NCBI GenBank assembly: GCA_003169835.1
Contig: PNAI01000016.1
Span: 62,001-126,000 of the forward strand
Reading direction: 5' to 3'
DNA from: Hyphomicrobiales bacterium
GTDB taxonomy: Bacteria > Pseudomonadota > Alphaproteobacteria > Rhizobiales > Xanthobacteraceae
Length of the DNA: 64,000 nucleotides
In this document: piece after piece, positions 54,349-63,217 of the stretch
Numbering within the stretch: position 1 is the first letter of the stretch
Layout of the letters: each line of letters opens with the position of its first letter
Position numbers and translations under genes: made by a program
The notes under the pieces: generated by a model
Seen by the model: only the letters and a program-made list of their open reading frames with translations
Database searches by the model: none
What the model was told of the DNA's origin: nothing

Positions 54349-55134
54349 ATGCCGCTTAGCGCCTTGTTCTTTCGCCGATCGAGCGAGCCGCGAACGATCG
54401 AGATTGCTTACGAGCAAGCGGTCTATCAGGTGCGGGTGCGCCGGCACCGCCGTGCGCGCCGCTATACACTGCGTGTTCATGCGGCCAGCCGCGACGTGGT
54501 GCTCACCATGCCGTTGCGCGGGAGCGTGCGCGAGGCCAGGATCTTCGCCCAGAAGCACGGGGCCTGGATCGCCGCGCGGCTGGTGCGCTTGCCCATCGCT
54601 GCGCCGTTCGGTCATGGCGCGATCGTGCCGCTGCGCGGAGAGCCGCATCGCATCGTGCATCGTCCCAAAGAGCGCGGCACGGTGTGGGTCGAGGCCGGTT
54701 CCGATGGCGCGCAATTGCTATGCGTGACGGGTCAGGCGCCGCATATCGGCCGGCGGATCGGCGATTATCTCAAGCGCGAGGCCAAGCGCGAGCTGGAAGC
54801 CGCGAGCTGCCGTGCCGCCGAGAAGCTTGATGTCGCGATCAAGCGCGTCTCGGTGCGCGATCAGGCAAGCCGCTGGGGTTCGTGTTCGAGCACCGGCGTG
54901 CTGTCGTACTCCTGGCGGTTGATTCTGGCGCCGCCGTTCGTGCTTGAATATCTCGCAGTGCACGAGGTCGCGCATTTGGTGGAAATGAATCATTCGGCAC
55001 GGTTTTGGCGTATGGTCGCGGCGCATTGCCCAGACGAGGGGCGGGCCAGGGCATGGCTCGATGCGCATGGCAGCGATCTGCATCGCTACGGCATCGCCGA
55101 TGACGAGGCAAGGCCGCGTACGGCCGAAATCTGA
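54349..55134 (+). CDS. YgjP-like metal-dependent hydrolase (DUF45)
   Basis: RWGSCSSTGVLSYSWRLILAPPFVLEYLAVHEVAHLVEMNHSARFW. Confidence 0.92.
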   Translation: MPLSALFFRRSSEPRTIEIAYEQAVYQVRVRRHRRARRYTLRVHAASRDVVLTMPLRGSVREARIFAQKHGAWIAARLVRLPIAAPFGHGAIVPLRGEPHRIVHRPKERGTVWVEAGSDGAQLLCVTGQAPHIGRRIGDYLKREAKRELEAASCRAAEKLDVAIKRVSVRDQASRWGSCSSTGVLSYSWRLILAPPFVLEYLAVHEVAHLVEMNHSARFWRMVAAHCPDEGRARAWLDAHGSDLHRYGIADDEARPRTAEI

Positions 55135-55160
55135 TCGCCTCAATCCTCAACCCACAATCC

Positions 55161-56348
55161 ATGATGCCGCGCCCCAATCCCACCGCGCTGACCGCGCTTC
55201 TGGCTCTGCTGACCGGCATCGCACCGATGTCGGTGGACATGTATCTCGCTTCATTGCCGGATATTGCGCGCAGTCTCGTGACGTCCGACGCACAGGTGCA
55301 GCTCACACTCTCGTTCTATCTTGTCGGTTTTGCCATCGGCCAGGTGATCTGGGGCCCGATCTCCGACCGGCATGGGCGAAGGCCGATCCTGCTGACGGCA
55401 ATTTCGGTTTTCATTGTGGCCAGTGTCGTATGCACGATCGCTCCTTCGATCGAGGTTTTGATCGCGGCGCGCTTTGTTCAAGCGGTTGGCGGCGCGGGCA
55501 TGACGGTGCTGGCGCGTGCGGTGGTGCGCGATGTCTACGAAGGTTTGGCCGTGGCGCGCGAATTGTCGCGCATGACTGCGGTCATGGCGCTGGCGCCGCT
55601 GCTTGCGCCGCTGCTTGGCGGCGTGCTGCAGACGTTTTTCGGCTGGCGCGCGAATTTCGTCGTGCTGACGGCCATCGGCGTCTCGACAGCGGCGCTGGTG
55701 GCGCTGCTGCTGCCGGAAACATTGCGCAGCCGTGCGCCCGAACCGGTCTCGTTCGGCTCTATCTTTCGCTCCTATCGCACGTTCGCCAGCGATCGGACCT
55801 TCCTCACTTATTCAGGGCTGCTCATTTGCGCGTTCGGCGGATTGTTCGCCTGGATCTCGGCTTCCGCGTTTGTGCTGCAAAATCTCTATCGCCTTACGCC
55901 GTTTGAATTTGGCCTGGCGTTTGCGGTCGGATCGGTCGGCTACCTCATCGGCACGTGGATTGCGGCGCATATCGTCGCGCGCGTTGGGCTCGATCGCACA
56001 CTGGGGCTTGGATGCGTCGTAATGGCGGGCGGAGGTGCTGCCGGTGTGCTGGCGTTGTTGTTTGGATTTACGTCGGCGACTGCGCTGGTATTGCCGGTTG
56101 CCGTGTTTCTCGCCGGGCTCGGGCTCGCGTTGCCGCAGGCGCAAGCCGGCGCATTGCTGCCGTTTCCGGAGCGGGCCGGGACTGCATCCTCACTGGTCGG
56201 GTTTTTGCAACAGACGGCAGGCGCGGTGGTCGGCGCCATTGTCGTGCATCTGCTGGGTCAGAGTGCGTGGCCGCTCGCCATCGGTGTTGCAGTCATGGGA
56301 TGCGGCGCGTTTGTGCTCTGGGCGCTTACGCATGAGATGCGTAAATAA
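55161..56348 (+). CDS. Bcr/CflA-type multidrug MFS transporter
   Basis: SVDMYLASLPDIARSL, QVIWGPISDRHGRRPILL, RFVQAVGGAGMTVLARAVVRD. Confidence 0.92.
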   Translation: MMPRPNPTALTALLALLTGIAPMSVDMYLASLPDIARSLVTSDAQVQLTLSFYLVGFAIGQVIWGPISDRHGRRPILLTAISVFIVASVVCTIAPSIEVLIAARFVQAVGGAGMTVLARAVVRDVYEGLAVARELSRMTAVMALAPLLAPLLGGVLQTFFGWRANFVVLTAIGVSTAALVALLLPETLRSRAPEPVSFGSIFRSYRTFASDRTFLTYSGLLICAFGGLFAWISASAFVLQNLYRLTPFEFGLAFAVGSVGYLIGTWIAAHIVARVGLDRTLGLGCVVMAGGGAAGVLALLFGFTSATALVLPVAVFLAGLGLALPQAQAGALLPFPERAGTASSLVGFLQQTAGAVVGAIVVHLLGQSAWPLAIGVAVMGCGAFVLWALTHEMRK

Positions 56349-56367
56349 ACACCGAGCTTGAATATTT

Positions 56368-58467
56368 TTAGTGCCGTCCGAACAAGCGATCGACCAGCCA
56401 ATTGTCGAGCTTGTCGGCCGCGGGAGTCGGTGCGGGTTCCGGCTGCGGCGGGTTGGGAGCGAAAATCTTCCAAGGTGGCAGGATGCCCGCAAGCGGTGAA
56501 TCGCCCGAGACGCCCGGTAGATTCACGACCGGTACACCCTGATGGGCCGTTTTCATGAACTTGCTCCAGATATCAACCGGCAACGCACCGCCGGTCAATT
56601 TTTTGGTGGGCGAGCCGTCGTCATTGCCGAGCCACACGCCGGTGACGAGATGGGCGGTGTAGCCGACGAACCAGGCGTCGCGGAAATCCTGCGAGGTGCC
56701 GGTCTTGCCGGCGGCGGGCCAGCCGGGGAAATCGGCCTTGCGTGCGGTGCCGTCCACCAGCGTTTGGTGCATCATCGCGTTCATCATGGCGACATAGCGC
56801 TGCTCGACGATGGCGCCAAGATTTTGCGGCGCGCGCTGGTAGAGTAATTTTCCATCATTGGTGCGCACGCGCTCGATAACATGCGGGGTGATCGCGTTAC
56901 CACCGTTCGCAAACGGCGCATAGGCGCCGACCAGTTCGAGCACCGAGACCTCCGAAGTGCCGAGCGCGATCGAGGGATTGGCTTCGAGCTTGGAGGCGAT
57001 ACCGAGGCGGTAGGCGGTGCGGACCACGGCTGCAGGAGTTAGCTCAAGCGTGAGCCGCACGGATACGGTGTTGAGAGAGTGCGAGAACGCCTGCTGCAGC
57101 GTCACCGGCCCGAAATATTCGCGGCCATAGTTTTCTGGCTTCCAGCCCTTGAGCGCGATCGGCTTGTCTTCGCGGATCGTGTCCGGCGTCAGCCCGCGTT
57201 CGAGCGCGGTGAGGTAGACAAACGGCTTGAAAGCAGAGCCGGGCTGGCGCTTGGCGGCGATGGCGCGATTGAATTGGCTCTCAGCATAATTCTTGCCGCC
57301 GACCAGCGCACGCACGGTGCCGTCGGGATTTATCGCGACGATAGCCCCTTGAGTCACGCCGAATTTCTCGCCCCTTTGTGCAAGCTCGTCGACCAGCGCC
57401 TTCTCGGCCGCGGCCTGCAAGAGCGGATCAATCGAGGTCGCGACAACGATGTCATCTTCGACGTGACCGATGAGATCGTCGAGAACATCCATGATCCAGT
57501 CGGCTACATAATTGGCCGAGCCGGTGCCGACTTGCCGGATCGCCTGGGCCGGGCTTATGAGCGCGGCCTTGGCGGCGTCGTCGCTGATGAATTTAAGGTC
57601 CGCCATGGCGGCGAGTACGATCTGGGCGCGGCGCTCGGCGCCGTTGGGATTGCGGCTGGGCGCCAGGCGCGAAGGCGAGCGGACGAGGCCTGCAAGCACT
57701 GCGGCTTCCGCCAACGAGAGTTGCTTGGCTGGCTTGTTGTAATAGCGCTGCGCTGCGGACTCGATGCCATAGGCGCCGGCGCCGAAGTAGACGCGATTGA
57801 GATAGAGCTCGATGATTTCATCCTTGCGGAACTTGTGCTCGATCCAAAGCGCGAGCACGGCTTCCTGCAGCTTGCGGGTGAGCGTGCGCTCTTGCGTGAG
57901 GAACAGGTTCTTGGCGAGCTGCTGGGTGATGGTTGAGCCGCCTTGCGCCACGCCGCGGCGCAGGATGTTGGCGAGCATGGCGCGCGTGATGCCGATTGGA
58001 TCGATGCCGTAGTGCGAATAGAAGCGCCGGTCCTCGATGGCGACGAAGGCCTGCGGCACATAGCGCGGTAGGTCGCGCAGGTGAATCGCCGGCCCGCCGT
58101 CGCCGCGCATGGCGAACGGGTGGCCATCGAGGCTGACGATCTGGATCGAAGGCGGCCGCTTAGGGATTTCGAGCGAATGGATCGGCGGCAGGTTCGCGAA
58201 TGTCCAGGCCATGACGCCCATTGAGGCGACCAGCATCCACAGCCCGAGCACAGCCCCCCAATAGGCTATCCGGCGGATGCCCGACCGACGACGGCCACCG
58301 CGCTTGCGCGAGCGTTTGCCGCTTCGGCCGCGCCGCCGGCGTGGGTGCTGCGGTGCACCTTCACCGGCGCTGCCGCGTTGAGAAGAATCAGGACGTTGAT
58401 CTGACATCGATGTTGCGTCGAGGGTGGGCTCGTGGCGCGCGTGCGCCTTTTGCCGATTCAACGCCAT
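56368..58467 (-). CDS. PBP1A-family bifunctional penicillin-binding protein
   Basis: AIEDRRFYSHYGIDPIGITRAMLANI, QGGSTITQQLAKNLFLTQERT, QPGSAFKPFVYLTALE, GKTGTSQDFRDAWFVGYT. Confidence 0.95.
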   Translation of the reverse strand: MALNRQKAHARHEPTLDATSMSDQRPDSSQRGSAGEGAPQHPRRRRGRSGKRSRKRGGRRRSGIRRIAYWGAVLGLWMLVASMGVMAWTFANLPPIHSLEIPKRPPSIQIVSLDGHPFAMRGDGGPAIHLRDLPRYVPQAFVAIEDRRFYSHYGIDPIGITRAMLANILRRGVAQGGSTITQQLAKNLFLTQERTLTRKLQEAVLALWIEHKFRKDEIIELYLNRVYFGAGAYGIESAAQRYYNKPAKQLSLAEAAVLAGLVRSPSRLAPSRNPNGAERRAQIVLAAMADLKFISDDAAKAALISPAQAIRQVGTGSANYVADWIMDVLDDLIGHVEDDIVVATSIDPLLQAAAEKALVDELAQRGEKFGVTQGAIVAINPDGTVRALVGGKNYAESQFNRAIAAKRQPGSAFKPFVYLTALERGLTPDTIREDKPIALKGWKPENYGREYFGPVTLQQAFSHSLNTVSVRLTLELTPAAVVRTAYRLGIASKLEANPSIALGTSEVSVLELVGAYAPFANGGNAITPHVIERVRTNDGKLLYQRAPQNLGAIVEQRYVAMMNAMMHQTLVDGTARKADFPGWPAAGKTGTSQDFRDAWFVGYTAHLVTGVWLGNDDGSPTKKLTGGALPVDIWSKFMKTAHQGVPVVNLPGVSGDSPLAGILPPWKIFAPNPPQPEPAPTPAADKLDNWLVDRLFGRH

Positions 58468-58537
58468 GTTTCATCCTGCGGATCAGCCCCGGCGGCCGAT
58501 GCACGCCGAATCTTGCGTACAGGCTAATTCTGGCAAT

Positions 58538-58552
58538 TTAAGGGGTGGTTAA
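58538..58552. promoter_or_regulatory. candidate CtrA binding site upstream of the PBP1A gene
   Basis: TTAA-GGGGTGG-TTAA, exact TTAA-N7-TTAA, 71 bp before the PBP1A ATG. Confidence 0.55.
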
Positions 58553-58568
58553 GCGATTGAACAATCGC
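58553..58568. promoter_or_regulatory. perfect palindrome adjoining the CtrA-like site
   Basis: GCGATTG-AA-CAATCGC. Confidence 0.35.
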
Positions 58569-58719
58569 GCAATACCGGCCGCGAAATGGCGGACGCTGAT
58601 ATGTGATATCGCATCAATCCGACTGTTGATGAGCGGTCCTGCCATATTTTCGAGAATCGCATTTTATGCATGATGTAGCGATTCCGGGGGATCCCGGTGG
58701 GACTGTTTTGGAGACTCAC

Positions 58720-58923
58720 ATGCGCAAAGGCGCTCTTCTGCTCGCACTCGCGTTCGCTGTATCTGCGACGGTTTCGGCTTCGGCCGCAAGGAAACCGAAA
58801 GCCGATCCGGCGGTTCAGGCTCAAAATGACTCCGCGGCGTTCTTCAACGACGCGTTCCATCCGTGGGCACCCTCGGCGGCGATGTCGAAATCCTCAAAGG
58901 GCAAGAAGAAGAAATCAAAGTAG
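58720..58923 (+). CDS. small exported lysine-rich protein of unknown function
   Basis: 67 aa: MRKGALLLALAFAVSATVSASA signal peptide; C-terminus SKSSKGKKKKSK. Confidence 0.6.
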   Translation: MRKGALLLALAFAVSATVSASAARKPKADPAVQAQNDSAAFFNDAFHPWAPSAAMSKSSKGKKKKSK

Positions 58924-58962
58924 ATCCAATCCGGAAAATCACCGGGCGTTTTTGTTGTGGCA

Positions 58963-58991
58963 GCGATCCCATGCAGACAGCATGGGGTCGC
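58963..58991. terminator. bidirectional terminator-like stem-loop between convergent genes
   Basis: GCGATCCCATGC-AGACA-GCATGGGGTCGC, 12-bp stem with one T.G. Confidence 0.6.
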
Positions 58992-59014
58992 GCCGCCGTT
59001 TTGGGGCATTGCCG

Positions 59015-61855
59015 TCAGTTCGCGGCGAGGCCTCTTGCGGATTTTTTTGATTCTTCTGGTGCTACGAACAATTGCAGCAATGCTCGCTTGATCGTCATCT
59101 CCCGTGTGGCCGACGCAATTTTGGCGCCCATCAGATCGGTGACATAAAAAACGTCAACCACGCGCTCGCCGAAAGTCGCGACATGGGCGGATGTGATATT
59201 GAGATTGAGCTTCGAGATCGTCGATGTGAGTTCGTAGAGCAGGCCTGGCCGGTCGAGGCCCATGATTTCGATTACCGTATAGCGATTCGACCACTGATTA
59301 TTGATCGTGACTTCCGGCTCGATCGCAAAGGCTTTGAGCGGCGTTCTCGTACCCGAGCGCCGCGCCATGACTTCCGGCAGTTTCAGGTCGCCGCGCAAGG
59401 CCTTCTCGATGGTATCTGCGATGCGCGATGCGCGGCGCGCCTCGTCGTCGTCGTGCTCGAATTCGCGCGACACAGCGATGGTATCGAGCGCGCGGCCGTC
59501 GGTGGTGGTGAAGATCTGCGCATCGACGATGTTGGCACTGGCGGCTGCGCAGGCGCCGGCGATGATCGACAGCAGACGCGGATGATCGGGCGCCAGCACG
59601 GTCAGTTCGGTGACGGCGCGCGCAGAATCGAACGCAAACGAAGTCGCCAATGACTTGTTATCCGCTTCGGCCGAGCGCACGAAACGAGCATGGGTGACGC
59701 GGTGCGGCAGGTCCACTTTTAGCCAGTAGGCGGGATAGTGGCGCGCGACATAGCCGTCGATCTGCTCGGGCGACCAATCCTTGAGCTCGGCCTTGAGTTC
59801 GGCTTGCGCAATTGACACGCGCTGCGCACGGTTGACTTCGGAGAAGCCGCCGGTGAGTGCGGGCTCGGTCTCGTAGTAAAGCGTGCGCAGGAGCTGCGCC
59901 TTCCAGCCGTTCCATACGCCGGGGCCGACCGCGCGGATGTCGGCGGTGGTGATGATGGTGAGCAACTTCATGCGTTCGAGTGACTGCACGACGGCGGCGA
60001 AATTCTCGATGGTGCGGCGATCGGTCAAGTCGCGCGATTGCGCGACCGTCGACATGACCAGATGGTTTTCGATCAGCCAGGCGACGGTTTCGGTTTCGGC
60101 CGGAGAGAGGCCAAGGCGCGGGCAGAACCGGCGAGCGACGCGCGCGCCGGCGATAGAGTGATCCTCGATGCGGCCTTTGGCGATGTCGTGCAAAAAGAGC
60201 GTGACATAGAGCACCATGCGGTGGTGCGGCTGGATTTTGTGCACGAGGTCGTTGGCGAGCGCGAATTCCTCGTGCTGCCCGCGTTCGATGTCGGCCAGTA
60301 TGCCGATGCAACGCAGCAGATGCTCGTCCACCGTATAATGGTGGTACATGTTGAATTGCATCATGGCGACGATGCGCCCGAATGCGCGGACGAAGCGGCC
60401 GAGCACGCCAGTCTCATTCATTCGCCGCAAGACGATTTCGGCGTCGTGCGATGTCAGGATTTCGAGAAACAGCCGGTTTGCTTCGGTGCTTTTCCGCAGA
60501 TCGTCGTCGATCAGCTTCAACGAGTGCGTTGCGGCGCGCATGGCGTCGGGGTGCAGCACCAGATTGTGCTTCTGCGCGAGATGAAACATGCGGATCAGGT
60601 TGACCGGATCGCGGCTGAAGACGTCGGCATCGGTGACGGTGAGCCGGTTGTTGTCGTCGATAAAATCCTCGCTCTCGCGCAACGGCCGGCGGCCGCGCGG
60701 GCGGAATCTTGCCATGACGCGGCTGAGCACCGGCGCGGGCTTGGCCTGCTGGTCTTCCAGCGCTGCACACAGAATGGCGGTGAGATCTCCGACATCCTTG
60801 GCAGTCAGGAAGTAGTGCTTCATGAAGCGCTCAACGTCCTTCATGCCGGGATGTTCGGTGTAGCCCAGGCGCACGGCGATTTCGCGCTGGATATCGAACG
60901 AGAGGCGCTCCTCGGCGCGCCCGTTGACAAAGTGCATGTGGCAGCGCACCGACCAGAGGAAATCCTCGCAGCGGCGGAAGACCTTCAATTCGTCACGGTC
61001 GAATACGCCACGGTCGACGAGTTCCTCGACATCGCGCACGCGGTAGACGTATTTGGCGATCCAAAACAGCGTGTGCAGGTCGCGCAGGCCGCCCTTGCCG
61101 TCCTTCACATTGGGTTCGACCAGGTAGCGCGACTGGCCGGCGCGGCGGAGACGCTCCTCGCGCTCGGTGAGCTTGGCGGTGACGAATTCCGCGGCGGTGC
61201 CCTGCACGACGGATTTGCCAAACCGCGTCATAAGCTCGCCGAACAGATTGCGATCGCCGAGCAGAAATCGCGACTCCAGGATCGCGGTACGAATCGTCAT
61301 GTCCGCCTTGGCTTGGCGGATGCATTCGTCGATCGAGCGTGTCGCGTGGCCGACTTTGAGTCCCATATCCCAAAGGCAATAGAGGATCGCTTCGGCGACC
61401 GATTCACCCCAAGCGGTTTGTTTGTATGGAAGCAGGAACAACAGATCGATGTCGGAACCGGGCGCCATCAGGCCGCGGCCGTAGCCGCCGGTTGCGACAA
61501 TCGCCATGCGTTCGGCTTCCGACGGATTGTCCGACGGATAGAGATGCTTGGCGGCAAACTCGTAGAGCACGAGGATGATCTCGTCCTGCATGAAGCAAAG
61601 ACGTTCGGCGCAGCGGCGGCCCTGGCGGTCCTTGAGTAGGAGGCGCTCGGCGACGGCGCGGCCTTCGATGAGCGCCGATTTCAACCGTTGCGCCACGGCG
61701 GTTCGTAGTTCGCGCTCGCGCCCGGCATGGGTCTCCGCGAGCTTTTCGAGGTCGGAGACGATCGGGCGCTCATCGAACAGATCGATCGCGCCATGGGAAG
61801 CAAGTTCGGCTGGCAACATGAGCATCGACATAGCGGAGGGTGGCAACCCTGTCAC
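59015..61855 (-). CDS. glnD: [protein-PII] uridylyltransferase / uridylyl-removing enzyme
   Basis: ATGGYGRGLMAPGSDIDLLFLLPYK, LFLHDIAKGRIEDHS HD motif, two C-terminal ACT domains. Confidence 0.96.
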   Translation of the reverse strand: MTGLPPSAMSMLMLPAELASHGAIDLFDERPIVSDLEKLAETHAGRERELRTAVAQRLKSALIEGRAVAERLLLKDRQGRRCAERLCFMQDEIILVLYEFAAKHLYPSDNPSEAERMAIVATGGYGRGLMAPGSDIDLLFLLPYKQTAWGESVAEAILYCLWDMGLKVGHATRSIDECIRQAKADMTIRTAILESRFLLGDRNLFGELMTRFGKSVVQGTAAEFVTAKLTEREERLRRAGQSRYLVEPNVKDGKGGLRDLHTLFWIAKYVYRVRDVEELVDRGVFDRDELKVFRRCEDFLWSVRCHMHFVNGRAEERLSFDIQREIAVRLGYTEHPGMKDVERFMKHYFLTAKDVGDLTAILCAALEDQQAKPAPVLSRVMARFRPRGRRPLRESEDFIDDNNRLTVTDADVFSRDPVNLIRMFHLAQKHNLVLHPDAMRAATHSLKLIDDDLRKSTEANRLFLEILTSHDAEIVLRRMNETGVLGRFVRAFGRIVAMMQFNMYHHYTVDEHLLRCIGILADIERGQHEEFALANDLVHKIQPHHRMVLYVTLFLHDIAKGRIEDHSIAGARVARRFCPRLGLSPAETETVAWLIENHLVMSTVAQSRDLTDRRTIENFAAVVQSLERMKLLTIITTADIRAVGPGVWNGWKAQLLRTLYYETEPALTGGFSEVNRAQRVSIAQAELKAELKDWSPEQIDGYVARHYPAYWLKVDLPHRVTHARFVRSAEADNKSLATSFAFDSARAVTELTVLAPDHPRLLSIIAGACAAASANIVDAQIFTTTDGRALDTIAVSREFEHDDDEARRASRIADTIEKALRGDLKLPEVMARRSGTRTPLKAFAIEPEVTINNQWSNRYTVIEIMGLDRPGLLYELTSTISKLNLNITSAHVATFGERVVDVFYVTDLMGAKIASATREMTIKRALLQLFVAPEESKKSARGLAAN

Positions 61856-61951
61856 CGCCCGCCGGCATCGCTGAAAAATAAAAGTTCACTCCCGGCCGTG
61901 CGATCAAGGAAACCGCATGCCAGGCGGGGCAATCGAAAGGGGATAATTATC

Positions 61952-61968
61952 TCATTGACGGACAATGA
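61952..61968. promoter_or_regulatory. inverted repeat in the glnD/SBP divergent intergenic region
   Basis: TCATTG-ACGGA-CAATGA. Confidence 0.4.
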
Positions 61969-62042
61969 CTTAGCTATTTAAATATCAACTCAGCGCCGAT
62001 TTGAGCGAACAGCTTGCGGGCGCTTAACAAGTGCAGCTAAAG

Positions 62043-62161
62043 CGGTCGGGGTCCGCCCCGTCCCAATGAGCTGACGGGCGGGCGATATATCCCGCCCTCC
62101 ATCAACCGACCGGTCACGCGCCCCCTTGGGCGCGCCCGGCGAACCACGTGTGGAGGTAGCT
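62043..62161 (+). ncRNA. structured 5' leader with competing helices (candidate cis-regulatory RNA)
   Basis: P1 CGGTCGG/CCGACCG; helix A 62053-62062/62073-62081 excludes helix B 62076-62082/62091-62097; P3 62117-62123/62128-62134; GGAGGT before ATG 62162. Confidence 0.45.
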
Positions 62162-63130
62162 ATGACTGTCATTTCTCGACGTTCACTCCTGATCTCGGCC
62201 ACCTTGGCCGGGCTGTTGCCGACCACGGCATTTGCCGCGGACGTGAAAGAAATTCGCATCGACTGGGCGACCTACAATCCGGTCTCGATGGTGCTCAAGG
62301 ACAAGGGGCTGCTGGAGAAGGAATTCGCCAAGGACGGCATTGCCATCCGGTGGGTTCAAACGCTCGGCTCAAACAAAGCGCTCGAGTTCCTCAACGCCGG
62401 CTCGATTGATTTCGGTTCGACCGCGGGGTCCGCGGCGCTGCTTGCCAAAGTCAACGGCAATCCGATCAAGTCGATCTATGTCTACTCGCGGCCGGAGTGG
62501 ACCGCGCTGGTGACGACGAAGACATCTTCAATCCAGAAGATCGAAGACCTCAAAGGCAAGCGCGTGGCGGTCACGCGTGGAACCGATCCGCACATCTTCC
62601 TGGTGCGTGCGCTGCAGAGCGTGAAGTTGACAGAGAAAGACATCACGCCGGTGTTGTTGCAGCATCCGGACGGCAAGACCGCACTGATCCGCGGCGACGT
62701 GGATGCCTGGGCCGGGCTCGATCCGATGATGGCGCAGGCCGAAGTCGAAGACGGCGCGCGGCTGTTCTATCGCAACGCTGCCGCCAACACTTGGGGGATA
62801 TTGAACGTGCGCGAGGAGTTCCTCAAAGAACACCCGGCGCTCGTGAAGCGCGTGCTCGCGGTGTACGAGGAGGCGCGCAAGTATTCGCTCGCCAATTACG
62901 CCGAAGAAAAGCGCGTGTTCATTACCGCGACTAAGCTTCCCGAAGCGGTGGTCGATAAGCAGCTCAAAGAACGCACTGAGCTGACGCACAGCAAGATCGG
63001 TGCGCCGCAGCGCGACTCGATCCTGGCTGCGGGCCTGGCGCTGCAGCAGGCCGGTGTCATTCCGGCCAGCGTCGATGTGAAAGCGACGGTCGATGCGCTG
63101 ATCGATTCGAGCGTACCGCTGACGAACTGA
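62162..63130 (+). CDS. ABC transporter substrate-binding protein, aliphatic sulfonate/NMT1 family
   Basis: SRRSLLISATLAGLLPTTAFA signal; IRIDWATYNPVSMVLKDKGLLEKEFAKDGIAIRWVQTLGSNKALEFLNAGSIDFGSTAGSAAL. Confidence 0.92.
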   Translation: MTVISRRSLLISATLAGLLPTTAFAADVKEIRIDWATYNPVSMVLKDKGLLEKEFAKDGIAIRWVQTLGSNKALEFLNAGSIDFGSTAGSAALLAKVNGNPIKSIYVYSRPEWTALVTTKTSSIQKIEDLKGKRVAVTRGTDPHIFLVRALQSVKLTEKDITPVLLQHPDGKTALIRGDVDAWAGLDPMMAQAEVEDGARLFYRNAAANTWGILNVREEFLKEHPALVKRVLAVYEEARKYSLANYAEEKRVFITATKLPEAVVDKQLKERTELTHSKIGAPQRDSILAAGLALQQAGVIPASVDVKATVDALIDSSVPLTN

Positions 63131-63154
63131 GCGCGACGAGATGCGCAAGGGATA

Positions 63155-63181
63155 CTCTCTCCGCCGCGATGGCGGAGAGAG
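63155..63181 (+). terminator. intra-operon stem-loop (attenuator/stabiliser) between SBP and permease genes
   Basis: CTCTCTCCGCC-GCGAT-GGCGGAGAGAG, 11-bp perfect stem. Confidence 0.55.
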
Positions 63182-63217
63182 CCTCCCGTTTGGTGCATTG
63201 CATTTCTTGGGCGTGCC

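Noticed and set aside
60038-61639. 533-aa plus-strand ORF inside glnD
   Set aside because: Antisense shadow of glnD with no recognisable domain.
62043-62161. TPP riboswitch before the NMT1-like gene
   Set aside because: Conserved CTGAGA and GCGNAGGGA elements are absent.
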